Origin: Streptomyces tubercidicus
GTDB lineage: Bacteria; Actinomycetota; Actinomycetes; Streptomycetales; Streptomycetaceae
Length of the DNA: 64,000 bases
NCBI RefSeq assembly: GCF_027497495.1
Contig: NZ_CP114205.1
Span: 3,534,001-3,598,000 of the forward strand
Reading direction: 5' to 3'
Shown: positions 54,692-63,827 of the stretch, in pieces
How positions within the stretch are numbered: the first letter of the stretch is position 1
Layout of the letters: every line of letters starts with the position of its first letter
Program-made: the position numbers and the translations under genes
Notes under the pieces: generated by a model
Told to the model about the DNA's origin: nothing
The model's database searches: none
Seen by the model: the letters and a program-made list of their open reading frames with translations, nothing else

Positions 54692-55381
54692 TCAGTCCGT
54701 GGCGCCCGGCCCCTCGGAGCGCGGGGCCGCGACGCCCGGTGCCTCGGCATCCGGTGGCTCGGCGCCCGAGGCCCCGCCGCCCGGTGGCTCGACGGTGGAG
54801 ATCAAGCCACGGGTGATCCGTGTCATCGCCGCTACGAGCGGCTCACGTGGCTGGTCGGGGCGATCCAGCCACCACAGGGCGAGCCCGTAGAGCGCGCTGC
54901 GGATCGCCTCACCGAGGGGCTCCAGCTCGGCCTCGGGGATACCGGGCACGAATTCGCGGAGCAGCGCCATGTCCGTCTCGCGCTGCCGGCGCTGCAGCTC
55001 ACGGTGGAACGCCTCCACCTGAGCGTCCCCGGTGGTGTCGCGGAACATCATCCGCCAGGTGTACGGATGGCTCTCCACATACCCGAACCAGGCGTCGTAC
55101 ATCGCGATCATCCGCGTGCCCAGATCGCCCTCGCCGTGCAGGAGTTCGCGGACCGGGGCGGCGGCCAGCTCATCGCGGTGCCGCTCCAGCAGGGCGAGGT
55201 GCAGCTCCTGCTTGGAGTCGAAGTGGCGGTAGAGCATCGGCTTGCTCAGGCCCGCCCCGGCGGCGATCTCCCCGATGGTCGTGCCCGCGAAGCCGCGCTC
55301 GGCGAACAGCCGGGCCGCGGTGTCCTCGATACGGGTCCGGGCCTCCGCGCGCGCTACGCGGCTCCGGTCGATCTCGCTCAT
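54692..55381 (-). CDS. TetR-family transcriptional regulator
   Basis: The 229-residue TetR regulator has an N-terminal HTH (ARLFAERGFAGTTIGEIAAGAGLSKPMLYRHF). Its ligand domain includes AWFGYVESHPYTWRMMFRD, and a Gly/Pro/Ala-rich tail follows. It is divergent from the CrtA-like gene, which may be its target. No operator palindrome could be assigned with confidence in the 130-bp gap. Confidence 0.92.
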   Translation of the reverse strand: MSEIDRSRVARAEARTRIEDTAARLFAERGFAGTTIGEIAAGAGLSKPMLYRHFDSKQELHLALLERHRDELAAAPVRELLHGEGDLGTRMIAMYDAWFGYVESHPYTWRMMFRDTTGDAQVEAFHRELQRRQRETDMALLREFVPGIPEAELEPLGEAIRSALYGLALWWLDRPDQPREPLVAAMTRITRGLISTVEPPGGGASGAEPPDAEAPGVAAPRSEGPGATD

Positions 55382-55510
55382 GGGTCCCCTCCCTGCGGTC
55401 TGGCTTATTTCGGTGGTGAATTCGGCTCGCCATTGTCCTTGCGATGAAGGATACTAGGTCGTGTACCGCTTGGTATACGCATAAGTAACGTTCGGGAGCG
55501 GGGGCTCATC

Positions 55511-56209
55511 GTGATCTTTTCCGTACACATCGCCGACGTCGGCGTGCGCGCCGTGCGCACCGTCCTTCGTGAGCGGCCACGGCCGGGCGAGATCCCCGGC
55601 CTCCGGTATGCCGAGACCGCGCTCACCGGCGCCATCGCGGCCGGACCGCCGAAGGTGCGCCCCGGCCGCGCCGCTCTGCTCGCCTCGTGGGACGACGATG
55701 CCGCGCTCGACCGCTTTCTCGCCGAGGCTCCGCTGGCGCGGCGGCTGGCCGGTGGCTGGCATGTGCGGTTGCGGCCACTGCGGTTCTCCGGTTCCTGGGG
55801 GCCGATGCCGGTCGAAATCGAGCCCGGCGCCGCGGGGGACGCGACGGACGGGCCGGTCGCCGTGATCACCCTGGGGCGGCTACGACTGCGCCGCGCACTG
55901 CCGTTCCTGCGCGCCAATTCCCGAGCCGCCGGCCGCGCCGCCGCCGACCCCTCAATGACCGCTTCGCTCGCGCTGGCCCGACCACCCCGCTTCGTCGGCA
56001 CCTTCTCCCTGTGGCAGAGCACATCGGCAATGCAGCACTACGCCTATGGCTCCGCCCTGCCCGAGCACAAGGACGCGATCAGAGACCACCAGACAAAGCC
56101 GTTCCACCATGAGGCCGGTTTCCTTCGATGCCGCCCCTACGGCGCCCAGGGCAGGCTGAAGGGGTGGGAGCCGGTATCCGCGGCCGCCAGGGGCCCATGC
56201 ATACCTTGA
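55511..56209 (+). CDS. Spheroidene monooxygenase (CrtA)-like protein
   Basis: The 232-residue protein resembles the CrtA-like family of heme-dependent carotenoid oxygenases. The C-terminal pattern FVGTFSLWQSTSAMQHYAYG followed by a His-containing segment and FLRCRPYGAQG is diagnostic. No carotenoid genes are nearby, so the substrate may differ. It is divergent from TetR, suggesting inducible expression. It ends in a short unconserved tail. Confidence 0.78.
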   Translation: MIFSVHIADVGVRAVRTVLRERPRPGEIPGLRYAETALTGAIAAGPPKVRPGRAALLASWDDDAALDRFLAEAPLARRLAGGWHVRLRPLRFSGSWGPMPVEIEPGAAGDATDGPVAVITLGRLRLRRALPFLRANSRAAGRAAADPSMTASLALARPPRFVGTFSLWQSTSAMQHYAYGSALPEHKDAIRDHQTKPFHHEAGFLRCRPYGAQGRLKGWEPVSAAARGPCIP

Positions 56210-56827
56210 GCCGCGTCTGCGGGGGCGGCATGTGGCCGATGGGCGGTACGGGTTCGAGGGACGGCACGGGTCCGACGGGCGCACGGCCCCACGGGCGGCC
56301 CTGGGCTCGCGGGGTGCCCTGAGCCCGCGGGGTGCACGGGGCCCACGGGGATGCATAGGGCCAATGGGCGAAGGGGGTCCCACGGGGGTGGGCCCGCTTC
56401 GCCCGTGGCCCGCGCCGCGGGTCCGTGGCCGGCATGGACCAGCCCGGCCGCTTGTGCGGCGCCGTCCCCAGCCATGTCGTGCCGTCTCGGCGCCGTGCAG
56501 TGCCGTCCCGGCCGTGCAATGTTGTCCGGGCCGTGCCAGCCGCGCCGTGCTGTGCCGTCCCCTGGAGTTCCCTCTGGTACGCCCTAAACTCCCCGGCAGG
56601 CCAGCGACGAGCCACGGTCGGCGGTCGGCGGTCGGCGGTCGGCGGTCGGCGGTCGGCGGTCGGCGGTCGGCGGTCGGCGGGGCAACGTCCGTGCCGCAAG
56701 GGGGCCACTGGGGTCCGTACCCGGGGCCAGGGCTCGTCCTCTCGGGGAGGGGCTTTCCCAGGAGGAGCGGAACGCGCTTCAATCCCTGGACGGGCGAGAA
56801 GAGTTGGCGGCGGAGGGAGTCGGCCGG
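56210..56827. other. 618-bp low-complexity intergenic region
   Basis: It contains CCCACGGGG-like and GCCGTGC-like imperfect repeats and a perfect 7-bp tandem (listed). Long reading frames here are artefacts of composition; no gene is supported. Confidence 0.6.
56616..56678. repeat. Nine perfect copies of GGTCGGC
   Basis: 63-bp perfect 7-mer tandem repeat in the non-coding region before the RidA gene. The unit is not a multiple of three, consistent with a non-coding location. Confidence 0.95.
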
Positions 56828-57487
56828 ATGAGTGCCGGGACCGGGATGAGCGCAGGGTCGGATCGGCCGGCCGAGGATGGCGCGGGCGCAGGGGCGGGCC
56901 TAGGGGCGGACGCTGACGCGGACACGAGCCCAGGCGCTGGCACAAGCGCTGACGCGGACGCAGGCGCAGGTGCCAAGGCAGGCGCCGGCAGGGAGGCAAG
57001 CCCTGGTGCCGAGGCAAGCAATGCCGGGGAGGCAAGCAATGCCGGGGAAACAGGCGTTGGCGGGGAGGCCGGAGTGGGCGTAAGCGGTGGTGGGGTGGAG
57101 CGGGTTAATCCGGGGCATCTTGCGCCGCCGACGGGGTTCAGTCATGCGGTGCGGGCCGCCCCGGGCACTTTGGTCTTTCTCGCCGGGCAGACCGCTCTCG
57201 ACGGGGCGGGCCGGATCGTCGGTGACGGCATCGTGGAGCAGTTCGAGCGGGCGCTGACGAATCTGCTGGATGTCGCGGCGGCGTCCGGCGCAGGCCCCTC
57301 CGACCTCGCCAAGCTCACCGTCTTCGCCGTCGATGTCGCGGACTACCGTCGGCATGCCCGCGAGATCGGGCGGGTGTGGAAGCGTCTGGCCGGCGGCGAC
57401 TATCCGGCGATGGCCGTGATCGGTGCCACCCGCCTTTGGGATGAGACCGCCCTGGTCGAGATCGAAGGAATCGCCGTCGTCCGCTAG
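56828..57487 (+). CDS. RidA-family protein with Ala/Gly/Asp-rich N-terminal extension
   Basis: RidA (YjgF/YER057c/UK114) deaminates reactive enamine/imine intermediates. The conserved domain starts near ERVNPGHLAPPTGFSHAV and includes LVFLAGQTALDGAGRIV and ADYRRHAREIGRVWKRL. The ATG at 56828 has GGAGGGAG upstream and gives 219 residues, of which the first ~90 are repetitive (GADADADTSPGAG, ASNAGEASNAGE). A GTG at 57095 would give a standard-size RidA. Which start is used is unclear; the ribosome site favours 56828. Confidence 0.75.
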   Translation: MSAGTGMSAGSDRPAEDGAGAGAGLGADADADTSPGAGTSADADAGAGAKAGAGREASPGAEASNAGEASNAGETGVGGEAGVGVSGGGVERVNPGHLAPPTGFSHAVRAAPGTLVFLAGQTALDGAGRIVGDGIVEQFERALTNLLDVAAASGAGPSDLAKLTVFAVDVADYRRHAREIGRVWKRLAGGDYPAMAVIGATRLWDETALVEIEGIAVVR

Positions 57488-57592
57488 GAGCATGTCTCAG
57501 GAGCAGGCAATCGGCGGCTGGGCATGGTCACCGCGATCAGCATTGCGTAATTCGAGTGTGGTTCGGTCGTCCCGCGTGGTCTCCTCGCTGCC

Positions 57593-58150
<558 letters not shown>

Positions 58151-58168
58151 CTCCCCTCCCCCCGCACA

Positions 58169-58217
58169 CCAAAGGCGCCCGCCCCGCCGGTCTCCCGGTG
58201 GGACGAGCGCCCTTGGT
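58169..58217. terminator. Imperfect hairpin between convergent genes
   Basis: CCAAAGGCGC and GCGCCCTTGG pair with one mismatch, with an inner GC-rich stem around loop TCT. It can serve the acetyltransferase and the acyltransferase genes. Confidence 0.55.
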
Positions 58218-58225
58218 GCTGTTCG

Positions 58226-58292
58226 TGGACGTAGGCCCAGTACGCCCAGTACGCCCAGTACGCCCGTACACCCCGTACGCCCCGTACGCCCT
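58226..58292. repeat. 9-bp imperfect tandem repeat (CCAGTACGC type)
   Basis: Units CCAGTACGC, CCGTACACC and CCGTACGCC follow one another for about 65 bp between the GNAT and acyltransferase genes. Confidence 0.75.
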
Positions 58293-58341
58293 GTCCTGGC
58301 GCGTTGGTGGTGTTACCCCGTTGGGTGTGGAGCGTGGCCGG

Positions 58342-59667
58342 TTAGGTGCGGGTGCGGGCCATTCCTACCGGGTCCTTCTTGAAGGCCCAGGTCATCTTGG
58401 GTTCCATCGCCCAGCGGAAGGTGCGCTGGATCGGTGGTGTGCACAAGAGGGTGACGACGGTGCCGGCGATCAGGGTCAGCAGGACGGCGCCCCACGGGGT
58501 GTGCATCCATGGGTTGTCGTACCAGTCCCAGAAGCGGGAACCCTTGGCGAGGAAGCCGTGCAGCAGGTAGCCGTAGAGGGTGCCCGCGCCCAGTGCCGTG
58601 CACCACATCGTGCGGCCCGGAATCCAGGCGAAGAAGCAGGCGACCAGCACGAGGGAGCAGCCGAACATCGCCAGCGTCATCACCGCGCCGCTCCACCACG
58701 GGGCGGCGAGTTCCTGGGCGGCGTCGCGGTGGTAGAACCACGCGGCGTTCATCCTCGGGGCCGCCCAGTACGCGAAGACCAGCGCGGCCGCGAAGACCGG
58801 TACGGCCAGGATGCGCGCCTTCTTGCGGCGTACGAGCTTGAAGTGCTCTGGCCGCAGCGACAGGCCGATCACGAAGAACGGCAGGAACTGCAGCACCCGT
58901 TGGAGGTCCATGTCGTCGCCGATGTCCGGGGACAGTGACGCGAGGACGGCGATGGACAGCGCCAGGGGGACCGGCCAGCGCACGATCTTCCACAGCGGGG
59001 TGGTCAGCCGCCAGACGAACAGCGCCAGCAGGAACCAGGTCAGATACCAGGGGTCCGTCAGGCTTATCGGGTAACCCGGATCGTCGTCCGCCCACTTCTT
59101 GAAGAGCGTGTAGGCGACTTCGAAGAGGATGTACGGGACGGCGACGCCGGTAATCAGCCGCTGCAGCCGGTCCTTGCGCATATCGAAACTGCGCGAGAAA
59201 TAGCCGGAGATGATGATGAACGCCGGCATATGGAAGGCGTAGACGGTGATGTAGAGCGCCGCGGCGGTGCGGCTGCCGTCGCGGAGCGGCTCCCAGGAAT
59301 GGCCCATTGCCACCAGCACGATGGCCAGATACTTCGCGTTGTCGAAGAACGCGTCGCGTGGCTTCGCCTTGGCATCGGCCTTGGCGTCGCTCTTGGCGTC
59401 GGCCTTGGCGTCGGTCTTGGTGCCGGTCTGGGCATGGCTGTTGGCGTGGCCGCTGGGCTTGGCGGGGGAGCCGGTGCCCGGGGCCGGTCGGCCGGACGTC
59501 GCCACGTCAGGAGCCGGCGCCGCCGGTGCCATCGTTGCCGTCGCCGTGGCTCCGCCGGTCTCCGGGCGCGCCGGTGTGGCCGTCCGGTTCAGCGTGTCGT
59601 GCGACATCTGCCGCGGCGGGGGAAGCGGCACCCGTCGATCGCCGTACGCCGGAAATTCGTTGTTCAA
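58342..59667 (-). CDS. Membrane acyltransferase (acyltransferase-3 family)
   Basis: The integral-membrane O-acyltransferase-like protein has about ten transmembrane helices. The N-terminal FDNAKYLAIVLVAMGHSWEPL carries the conserved His, and VYAFHMPAFIIISGYF is diagnostic for family 3. Such enzymes acylate sugars or exported glycans. Residues before the first helix are long and contain repeated Asp-Ala-Lys triplets. The TTG at 59667 has GGGAGG 4 nt upstream; an ATG at 59607 (MSHDTLNR) lacks a ribosome site, so the TTG is preferred but uncertain. Confidence 0.88.
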   Translation of the reverse strand: MNNEFPAYGDRRVPLPPPRQMSHDTLNRTATPARPETGGATATATMAPAAPAPDVATSGRPAPGTGSPAKPSGHANSHAQTGTKTDAKADAKSDAKADAKAKPRDAFFDNAKYLAIVLVAMGHSWEPLRDGSRTAAALYITVYAFHMPAFIIISGYFSRSFDMRKDRLQRLITGVAVPYILFEVAYTLFKKWADDDPGYPISLTDPWYLTWFLLALFVWRLTTPLWKIVRWPVPLALSIAVLASLSPDIGDDMDLQRVLQFLPFFVIGLSLRPEHFKLVRRKKARILAVPVFAAALVFAYWAAPRMNAAWFYHRDAAQELAAPWWSGAVMTLAMFGCSLVLVACFFAWIPGRTMWCTALGAGTLYGYLLHGFLAKGSRFWDWYDNPWMHTPWGAVLLTLIAGTVVTLLCTPPIQRTFRWAMEPKMTWAFKKDPVGMARTRT

Positions 59668-59969
59668 GGAGCCTCCCGAAAGGATCCCAGGGGAGGAGCT
59701 GGACGCTGGCCCGCGCCGGGCCGCAAATCGGAACCCAAAAGCCAAATCCTGCGTCTTAGTTCTTTTACGGGGAGTGTGGCGGCGTCGAACATCTCAGGCA
59801 CCTTAGCCCCGCGGCGGGAATCACGTAAATCCCCGCCGGTCGCGGCCACACACGGAGCATCCGCCCTCCACAGCTCCTTCACGCGCCGCGGACGGCGGGA
59901 CGGGCCGCCGCCCGGCCCGGCACCCCGGGAGATCTGGACAATGCTGCCTCAATCTCCGGCCGTTGCCCG
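59668..59969. other. 302-bp intergenic region
   Basis: Between the GDPD gene end and the acyltransferase start. It holds the acyltransferase promoter side; an AT-richer patch lies at 59740-59770. No gene is supported. Confidence 0.45.
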
Positions 59970-60854
59970 CTATTCAATAACACCTTCGACCCCTCTGGCC
60001 CGCACGGACCGGGCGGTCGTGTTCTTCGCCACGTCCCACGCATAGACCTCCAACCGGCGGCCGTGCGGCCCGCGCAGCCGGTGGACGGCCGCCAGCCAGC
60101 GTGAACTGAGCGCGGAGACACGGGGGTTGATCTGGTCGGCGAACCGCGCATAGCGCGCCAGTTTCCGCACATCGGGCGCCCCGAGAATCCCGGTACGCAC
60201 CTGCGGCGCCAGCTCATGGACGGTTTTTACGCACCGCACACAGAAGCTCTGGACCACCAGCCGGCTCCGGACATGGGCGCGATCCAGCCACCCCCGTGCC
60301 CGTAGTTCCCGGAGGACCTGCGCCTCGATTCCGGGGTACTTCTCGGGGGCCTTGATCTCCAGCAGAAGGCGTTGCCCGTTATGGTCCAAACGACGCAAGT
60401 AGGCGGCGAGGGTGGGCACCCGCTCCCCCTTGAAGCGCCTGCCGAACCAGCTGCCGGCGTCCAGGCGCGCAATCTCGGCGGCGGTGAAATCCCCGACCCG
60501 CCACGGTGCGCGCCCGGGGAACAGCCTGGCGGCGTCCGTCGTCCGCCGCAGGGTGGTGTCGTGGAGCACCACCAGGCGGCCGTCCTTGCTCCGCTGTACA
60601 TCGTTCTCGACCCATATGAATCCGCGGCGGTGGGCGGCGTCGACGGCGGCGAGCGTGTTCTCGGGGGCGTAGCGGGAGGCGCCGCGGTGGGCGATCACCC
60701 GGGTCGCGGCGGTGCCGGGGCCCGCCCGCGCCCCGCTGATCAGGGCGACATCCGCGAACTCGTCCGGCCCGGACGTCAGCGCGGACGACGCCACCGCGGC
60801 CGTCAGCAGGAAGGCGATACCGGCAGCGGGGATCCGCAGTGATCTCCGGTGCAT
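59970..60854 (-). CDS. Glycerophosphodiester phosphodiesterase
   Basis: The 294-residue exported GDPD has a signal peptide (about 1-27). The TIM-barrel metal motifs HRGASRYAPENTLAAVD and WVENDVQRSKDGRLVVLHDTT follow, and LLLEIKAPEKYPG gives the third metal ligand segment. It would hydrolyse glycerophosphodiesters from phospholipids or teichoic acids outside the cell. The protein ends GVEGVIE, slightly shorter than the usual ITDxP end. The ATG at 60854 has GGGAGG upstream. Confidence 0.92.
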   Translation of the reverse strand: MHRRSLRIPAAGIAFLLTAAVASSALTSGPDEFADVALISGARAGPGTAATRVIAHRGASRYAPENTLAAVDAAHRRGFIWVENDVQRSKDGRLVVLHDTTLRRTTDAARLFPGRAPWRVGDFTAAEIARLDAGSWFGRRFKGERVPTLAAYLRRLDHNGQRLLLEIKAPEKYPGIEAQVLRELRARGWLDRAHVRSRLVVQSFCVRCVKTVHELAPQVRTGILGAPDVRKLARYARFADQINPRVSALSSRWLAAVHRLRGPHGRRLEVYAWDVAKNTTARSVRARGVEGVIE

Positions 60855-61158
60855 GCGGCAGCCTCCCGGTCCGCTCACCCGACGGCGCCGAGCGCGCCGG
60901 GCATGCCGATGCCCCCTGAGGCCCTTCCTCCCGTTCAGGAATGCCGCTGTCTCCTCAACATGCCGGGGTCCTGTGTGCCCCGCCAGGTGAGCGGGCGGCG
61001 GGCAGGCGGGCTCCCGTGATCGCCTGCGGGCGCCTGGGGTCGCGTTTTCGCAGGTCAGGGGGTCGGGGCGAGATGCGGGGCGGGGCGGGGCGGCGAGTTT
61101 CCGGGCGGCCCGCCATCCGGGCGGTGGGCGGCCGTGCCTTGCGGCAGAATTCCTGTTC
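60855..61158. other. 304-bp intergenic region
   Basis: Divergent spacer between the GDPD and the response regulator gene. No gene, hairpin or clear operator was recognised. Confidence 0.45.
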
Positions 61159-61827
61159 GTGACGATTCGCTTATTGATCGCCGACGACCAGGAGATGGTC
61201 CGCCGGGGGATGCGCCGCATTGTGGAGAGCCAGCCGGACATGGAAGTGGTCGGTGAGGCGGCGAACGGTCTGGACGCCGTGGCGATGGGGCGTGCGCTGA
61301 AGCCGGATGTGGCGCTGGTGGACATCCGGATGCCGCGGATGGACGGCCTGGAGGTGACCCGGCGGCTGGCCGACCCCGCGCTGGCCGACCCCGTCCGGAT
61401 CGTCGTCGTCACCACCTTCGACCTCGATGAATATGTCTATCCCGCGCTGCGCTTCGGTGCCTCGGGGTTTCTGCTCAAGCGCTCGGGGCCGACGCTGCTG
61501 ATCGAGGCGGTCCGGGCGGCGATGGCCGGGGACAGTCTGATCAGCCCGTCGATCACCGTGCGGCTGCTGGAGCATGTCACCGGCCCGACGGGCGGCCGCC
61601 GGGCCCGCCGTCGCGAGGGGGTGCTGACCGAGCGGGAGGTGGAGATCGCCGGGAAGGTCGCCGAGGGCAAGACCAATGCCGATATCGCCCGGGAGTTGTT
61701 CATCTCCGCGGGCACCGTGAAGACCCATGTGGCGAGCGTCCAGCGCAAACTTCAGGTGCGTAACAGGGTCGGAGTCGCGGTGCGGGCCTGGGAGTTGGGA
61801 TATGCCACGGGGCGGACACCGGGGTGA
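61159..61827 (+). CDS. NarL/FixJ-family response regulator
   Basis: 222 residues. The receiver has ADD at 8-10, phosphoacceptor Asp55 (ALVDIRMPRMDG) and the Lys in FLLKRSG. The LuxR-type HTH is GVLTEREVEIAGKVAEG and AGTVKTHVASVQRKL. The start is a GTG. Its stop overlaps the histidine kinase start by four bases (GTGA), so the pair is co-translated. This order (regulator first) is the reverse of the first pair in this window. Confidence 0.94.
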   Translation: MTIRLLIADDQEMVRRGMRRIVESQPDMEVVGEAANGLDAVAMGRALKPDVALVDIRMPRMDGLEVTRRLADPALADPVRIVVVTTFDLDEYVYPALRFGASGFLLKRSGPTLLIEAVRAAMAGDSLISPSITVRLLEHVTGPTGGRRARRREGVLTEREVEIAGKVAEGKTNADIARELFISAGTVKTHVASVQRKLQVRNRVGVAVRAWELGYATGRTPG

Positions 61828-63098
61828 GGGGCGAGGAAAGCGGGGCGGGCGGGGAGGGCGGCCGTCCGGTGTGGCGTGGATGGCGGCGGCGGGGGTGGTG
61901 TGGTGCGGCCGCGGCGGCGATGCTGCTGCCTGCGCTCGTCTCGCCACCTGGGGCCTGGCTTCCGGCAGTTGTGGCGGCGCTGGCGCTGGGCGTGGCGATA
62001 TCAGGGTGGCCGGTGGGCCGGGTCTCGCTCGGGCGGGCGGCGGGCGGGGTCGCGGTGCTGTCGCTGGTCGCGGACGGCGTCTCCTTCGGGAAGGCCGGTC
62101 TGGCGCTGCTCTGGCTTCCGTTCGAGGCCGTCGCTCTGCTCGTCCTCCTGGAGCGGGTGGTACGCCACGTGCCGGGGGCGCGGGTGGGCCTGGTCGGCGG
62201 GCTGACCGGGGCCGCCGCGGTACTGCTGCCGCTGCGCTTCACCCTGCACGCCCCGCAGACCGGGATCCGGGAATCGGTCTTCCTGGCCGCGCTGGCCTTC
62301 GTCCCGGCCGCCGTTGCGACGGGCGTCGGGCTGTATCTGCGGTCGCTGGACCGTCGGCGGGCGGATGCGGTGGCGCTGGCGCGGCGCGAGCAGCGGCTCG
62401 AAGTCGCCCGCGATCTGCATGACTTCGTGGCGCATGAGGTGACCGGGATCGTTCTGGAGGCCCAGGCGGGCCAGTTGGACGGCGAGGACGGCGGGCCCGT
62501 GGAGCAGCGCGCGCTGTTGCAGCGCATCGAGCAGGCCGGGCTGCGGGCGCTGGACTCCATGGACCGGACGGTGGCGACGCTCCGGGAGGCGGAGGGCCGC
62601 GCCTGGGAGGAGCCACCGCCCACCCGGCTGTACGGGCCCGCCGATCTGCCGGAACTCCTCGACCGCTTCGGCGCGATGACGGCGGCCGAGGTGACGCTGT
62701 CCCTGGAGGACGAGGTGGCCGGCGCGCTCTCACGGGAGGCCGGGGACACCGCGTACCGCGTGGTGCTGGAGGCGCTGACCAACGTACGGCGGCATGCGCC
62801 GCGGGCGGGGCGGGTCGAGGTGTGCGGGGTCCGGTGCGCCGACGGGGGCGTGGAGGTCTCGGTCACGGACGGTGTGGAGCTGTCGGTCACCGGTGGCGCG
62901 GGGCCCGACGCGCCCGCCGCCCCCTTCCCCGTCCCCCTCCCCCACGCCCTCCAGGAGCCGGGCGGACGGCCGGGCGGCGGCACCGGCCTTGCGGGCCTCG
63001 CCGAGCGGGTGAGCGCCGTCGGGGGCGTCCTGGAGGCGGGCCCGTACGGGCAGGGATGGCGGGTCAGTTGCCGGCTGCCGGGGCCCGCCGTTCGGTGA
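61824..63098 (+). CDS. NarL-type sensor histidine kinase
   Basis: The 424-residue kinase has four to five hydrophobic segments in residues 27-175 and phosphoacceptor His199 (EVARDLHDFVAHEV). The HATPase part has LEALTNVRRHAPRAG and GGTGLAGLAERV. An unusual Pro/Ala/Gly insertion (about 365-390) separates the D-box and the G-box, so the ATP lid is long. GTG start at 61824 by overlap with the regulator. Confidence 0.92.
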   Translation: MRGEESGAGGEGGRPVWRGWRRRGWCGAAAAAMLLPALVSPPGAWLPAVVAALALGVAISGWPVGRVSLGRAAGGVAVLSLVADGVSFGKAGLALLWLPFEAVALLVLLERVVRHVPGARVGLVGGLTGAAAVLLPLRFTLHAPQTGIRESVFLAALAFVPAAVATGVGLYLRSLDRRRADAVALARREQRLEVARDLHDFVAHEVTGIVLEAQAGQLDGEDGGPVEQRALLQRIEQAGLRALDSMDRTVATLREAEGRAWEEPPPTRLYGPADLPELLDRFGAMTAAEVTLSLEDEVAGALSREAGDTAYRVVLEALTNVRRHAPRAGRVEVCGVRCADGGVEVSVTDGVELSVTGGAGPDAPAAPFPVPLPHALQEPGGRPGGGTGLAGLAERVSAVGGVLEAGPYGQGWRVSCRLPGPAVR

Positions 63099-63225
63099 CG
63101 GGTCGGTGACGCCCTCCACACCCCGCTCCGCGTCATCCCCCAATCTCTCCCGATCGGCAGATGTGCCGCCCGTCCGGGCCCGGGATCCTCCAGGGAACGC
63201 ACCACCCGTACCTCTGGAGGAATCG

Positions 63226-63639
63226 ATGTTCTCAGGCACCGGATCGAAGCGGTCGCTCACTCTCGTCACGACGGCGGCGGCGGCCGTCGTCGCCGCGCTC
63301 GGTCTCACCGGCTGTTCGGCGGATGCCTCGACGGCGGAGCCGGAGTCGAAGAGGTTCGCGTACGGGGGCAGTTCGCTGAAGTTGACGACGCATGAGGTGG
63401 CCACCGAACTGGTCGCCGCCGACCGCAAGGACATCAAGGTCACCCGCTGGTTCGATCACGCCGCGGGCAGTGAGCGGCTGATCTGGTCCCTCAAGGGCGA
63501 CACCCTCGACATCGACGCCGGATGCAGCGGGATCGCCTTCTGTGACGCCAAGTTCAAGGTCGAGGTGCCCAGGGGCCTCGCGGTGGTCCGGGACGGCAAG
63601 ACCACCGATCTGCCGGGCGCACCGAGTCCACGCCACTGA
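63226..63639 (+). CDS. Small lipoprotein
   Basis: The 137-residue protein has a lipobox (LGLTGCSADA) near residue 32, so it is a secreted membrane-anchored lipoprotein. The mature part has beta-strand-like repeats (SLKGDTLDIDAGCSG and CDAKFKVEVPRGLAV), similar to the start of DUF4097/adhesin-like domains but short. The ATG has TGGAGGA 6 nt upstream. It lies 128 bp after the kinase gene, so it may be a target or accessory of the two-component pair. Confidence 0.78.
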   Translation: MFSGTGSKRSLTLVTTAAAAVVAALGLTGCSADASTAEPESKRFAYGGSSLKLTTHEVATELVAADRKDIKVTRWFDHAAGSERLIWSLKGDTLDIDAGCSGIAFCDAKFKVEVPRGLAVVRDGKTTDLPGAPSPRH

Positions 63640-63827
63640 CCACCGGGGCCAACCTGCTGACCTGGTCTTTTCATTGACCGGGCGGCTTCGGTGCCGTCGC
63701 GCTCGCCCGTGTCTCGATCAGGTTACAAGGGTCGATGGACGGCTGTTACGCCGCTGTAAGACCCCCGGGAAACACCACTCATAGCTTCAGTCCTGCCCCA
63801 AACGATCAACACGATGGAGCGAGAATC

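Noticed and set aside
56079..57035. 318-codon minus-strand frame with PPTADRR repeats
   Set aside because: The repetitive peptide only mirrors the 7-bp tandem DNA repeat; no start signal or homology is apparent.
59879..60217. Frameshifted C-terminal extension of the GDPD gene
   Set aside because: An extra base would give a tail with PEIEAALSR, but the codons there are rich in rare A/T-ending codons, so it is unlikely to be true coding sequence.
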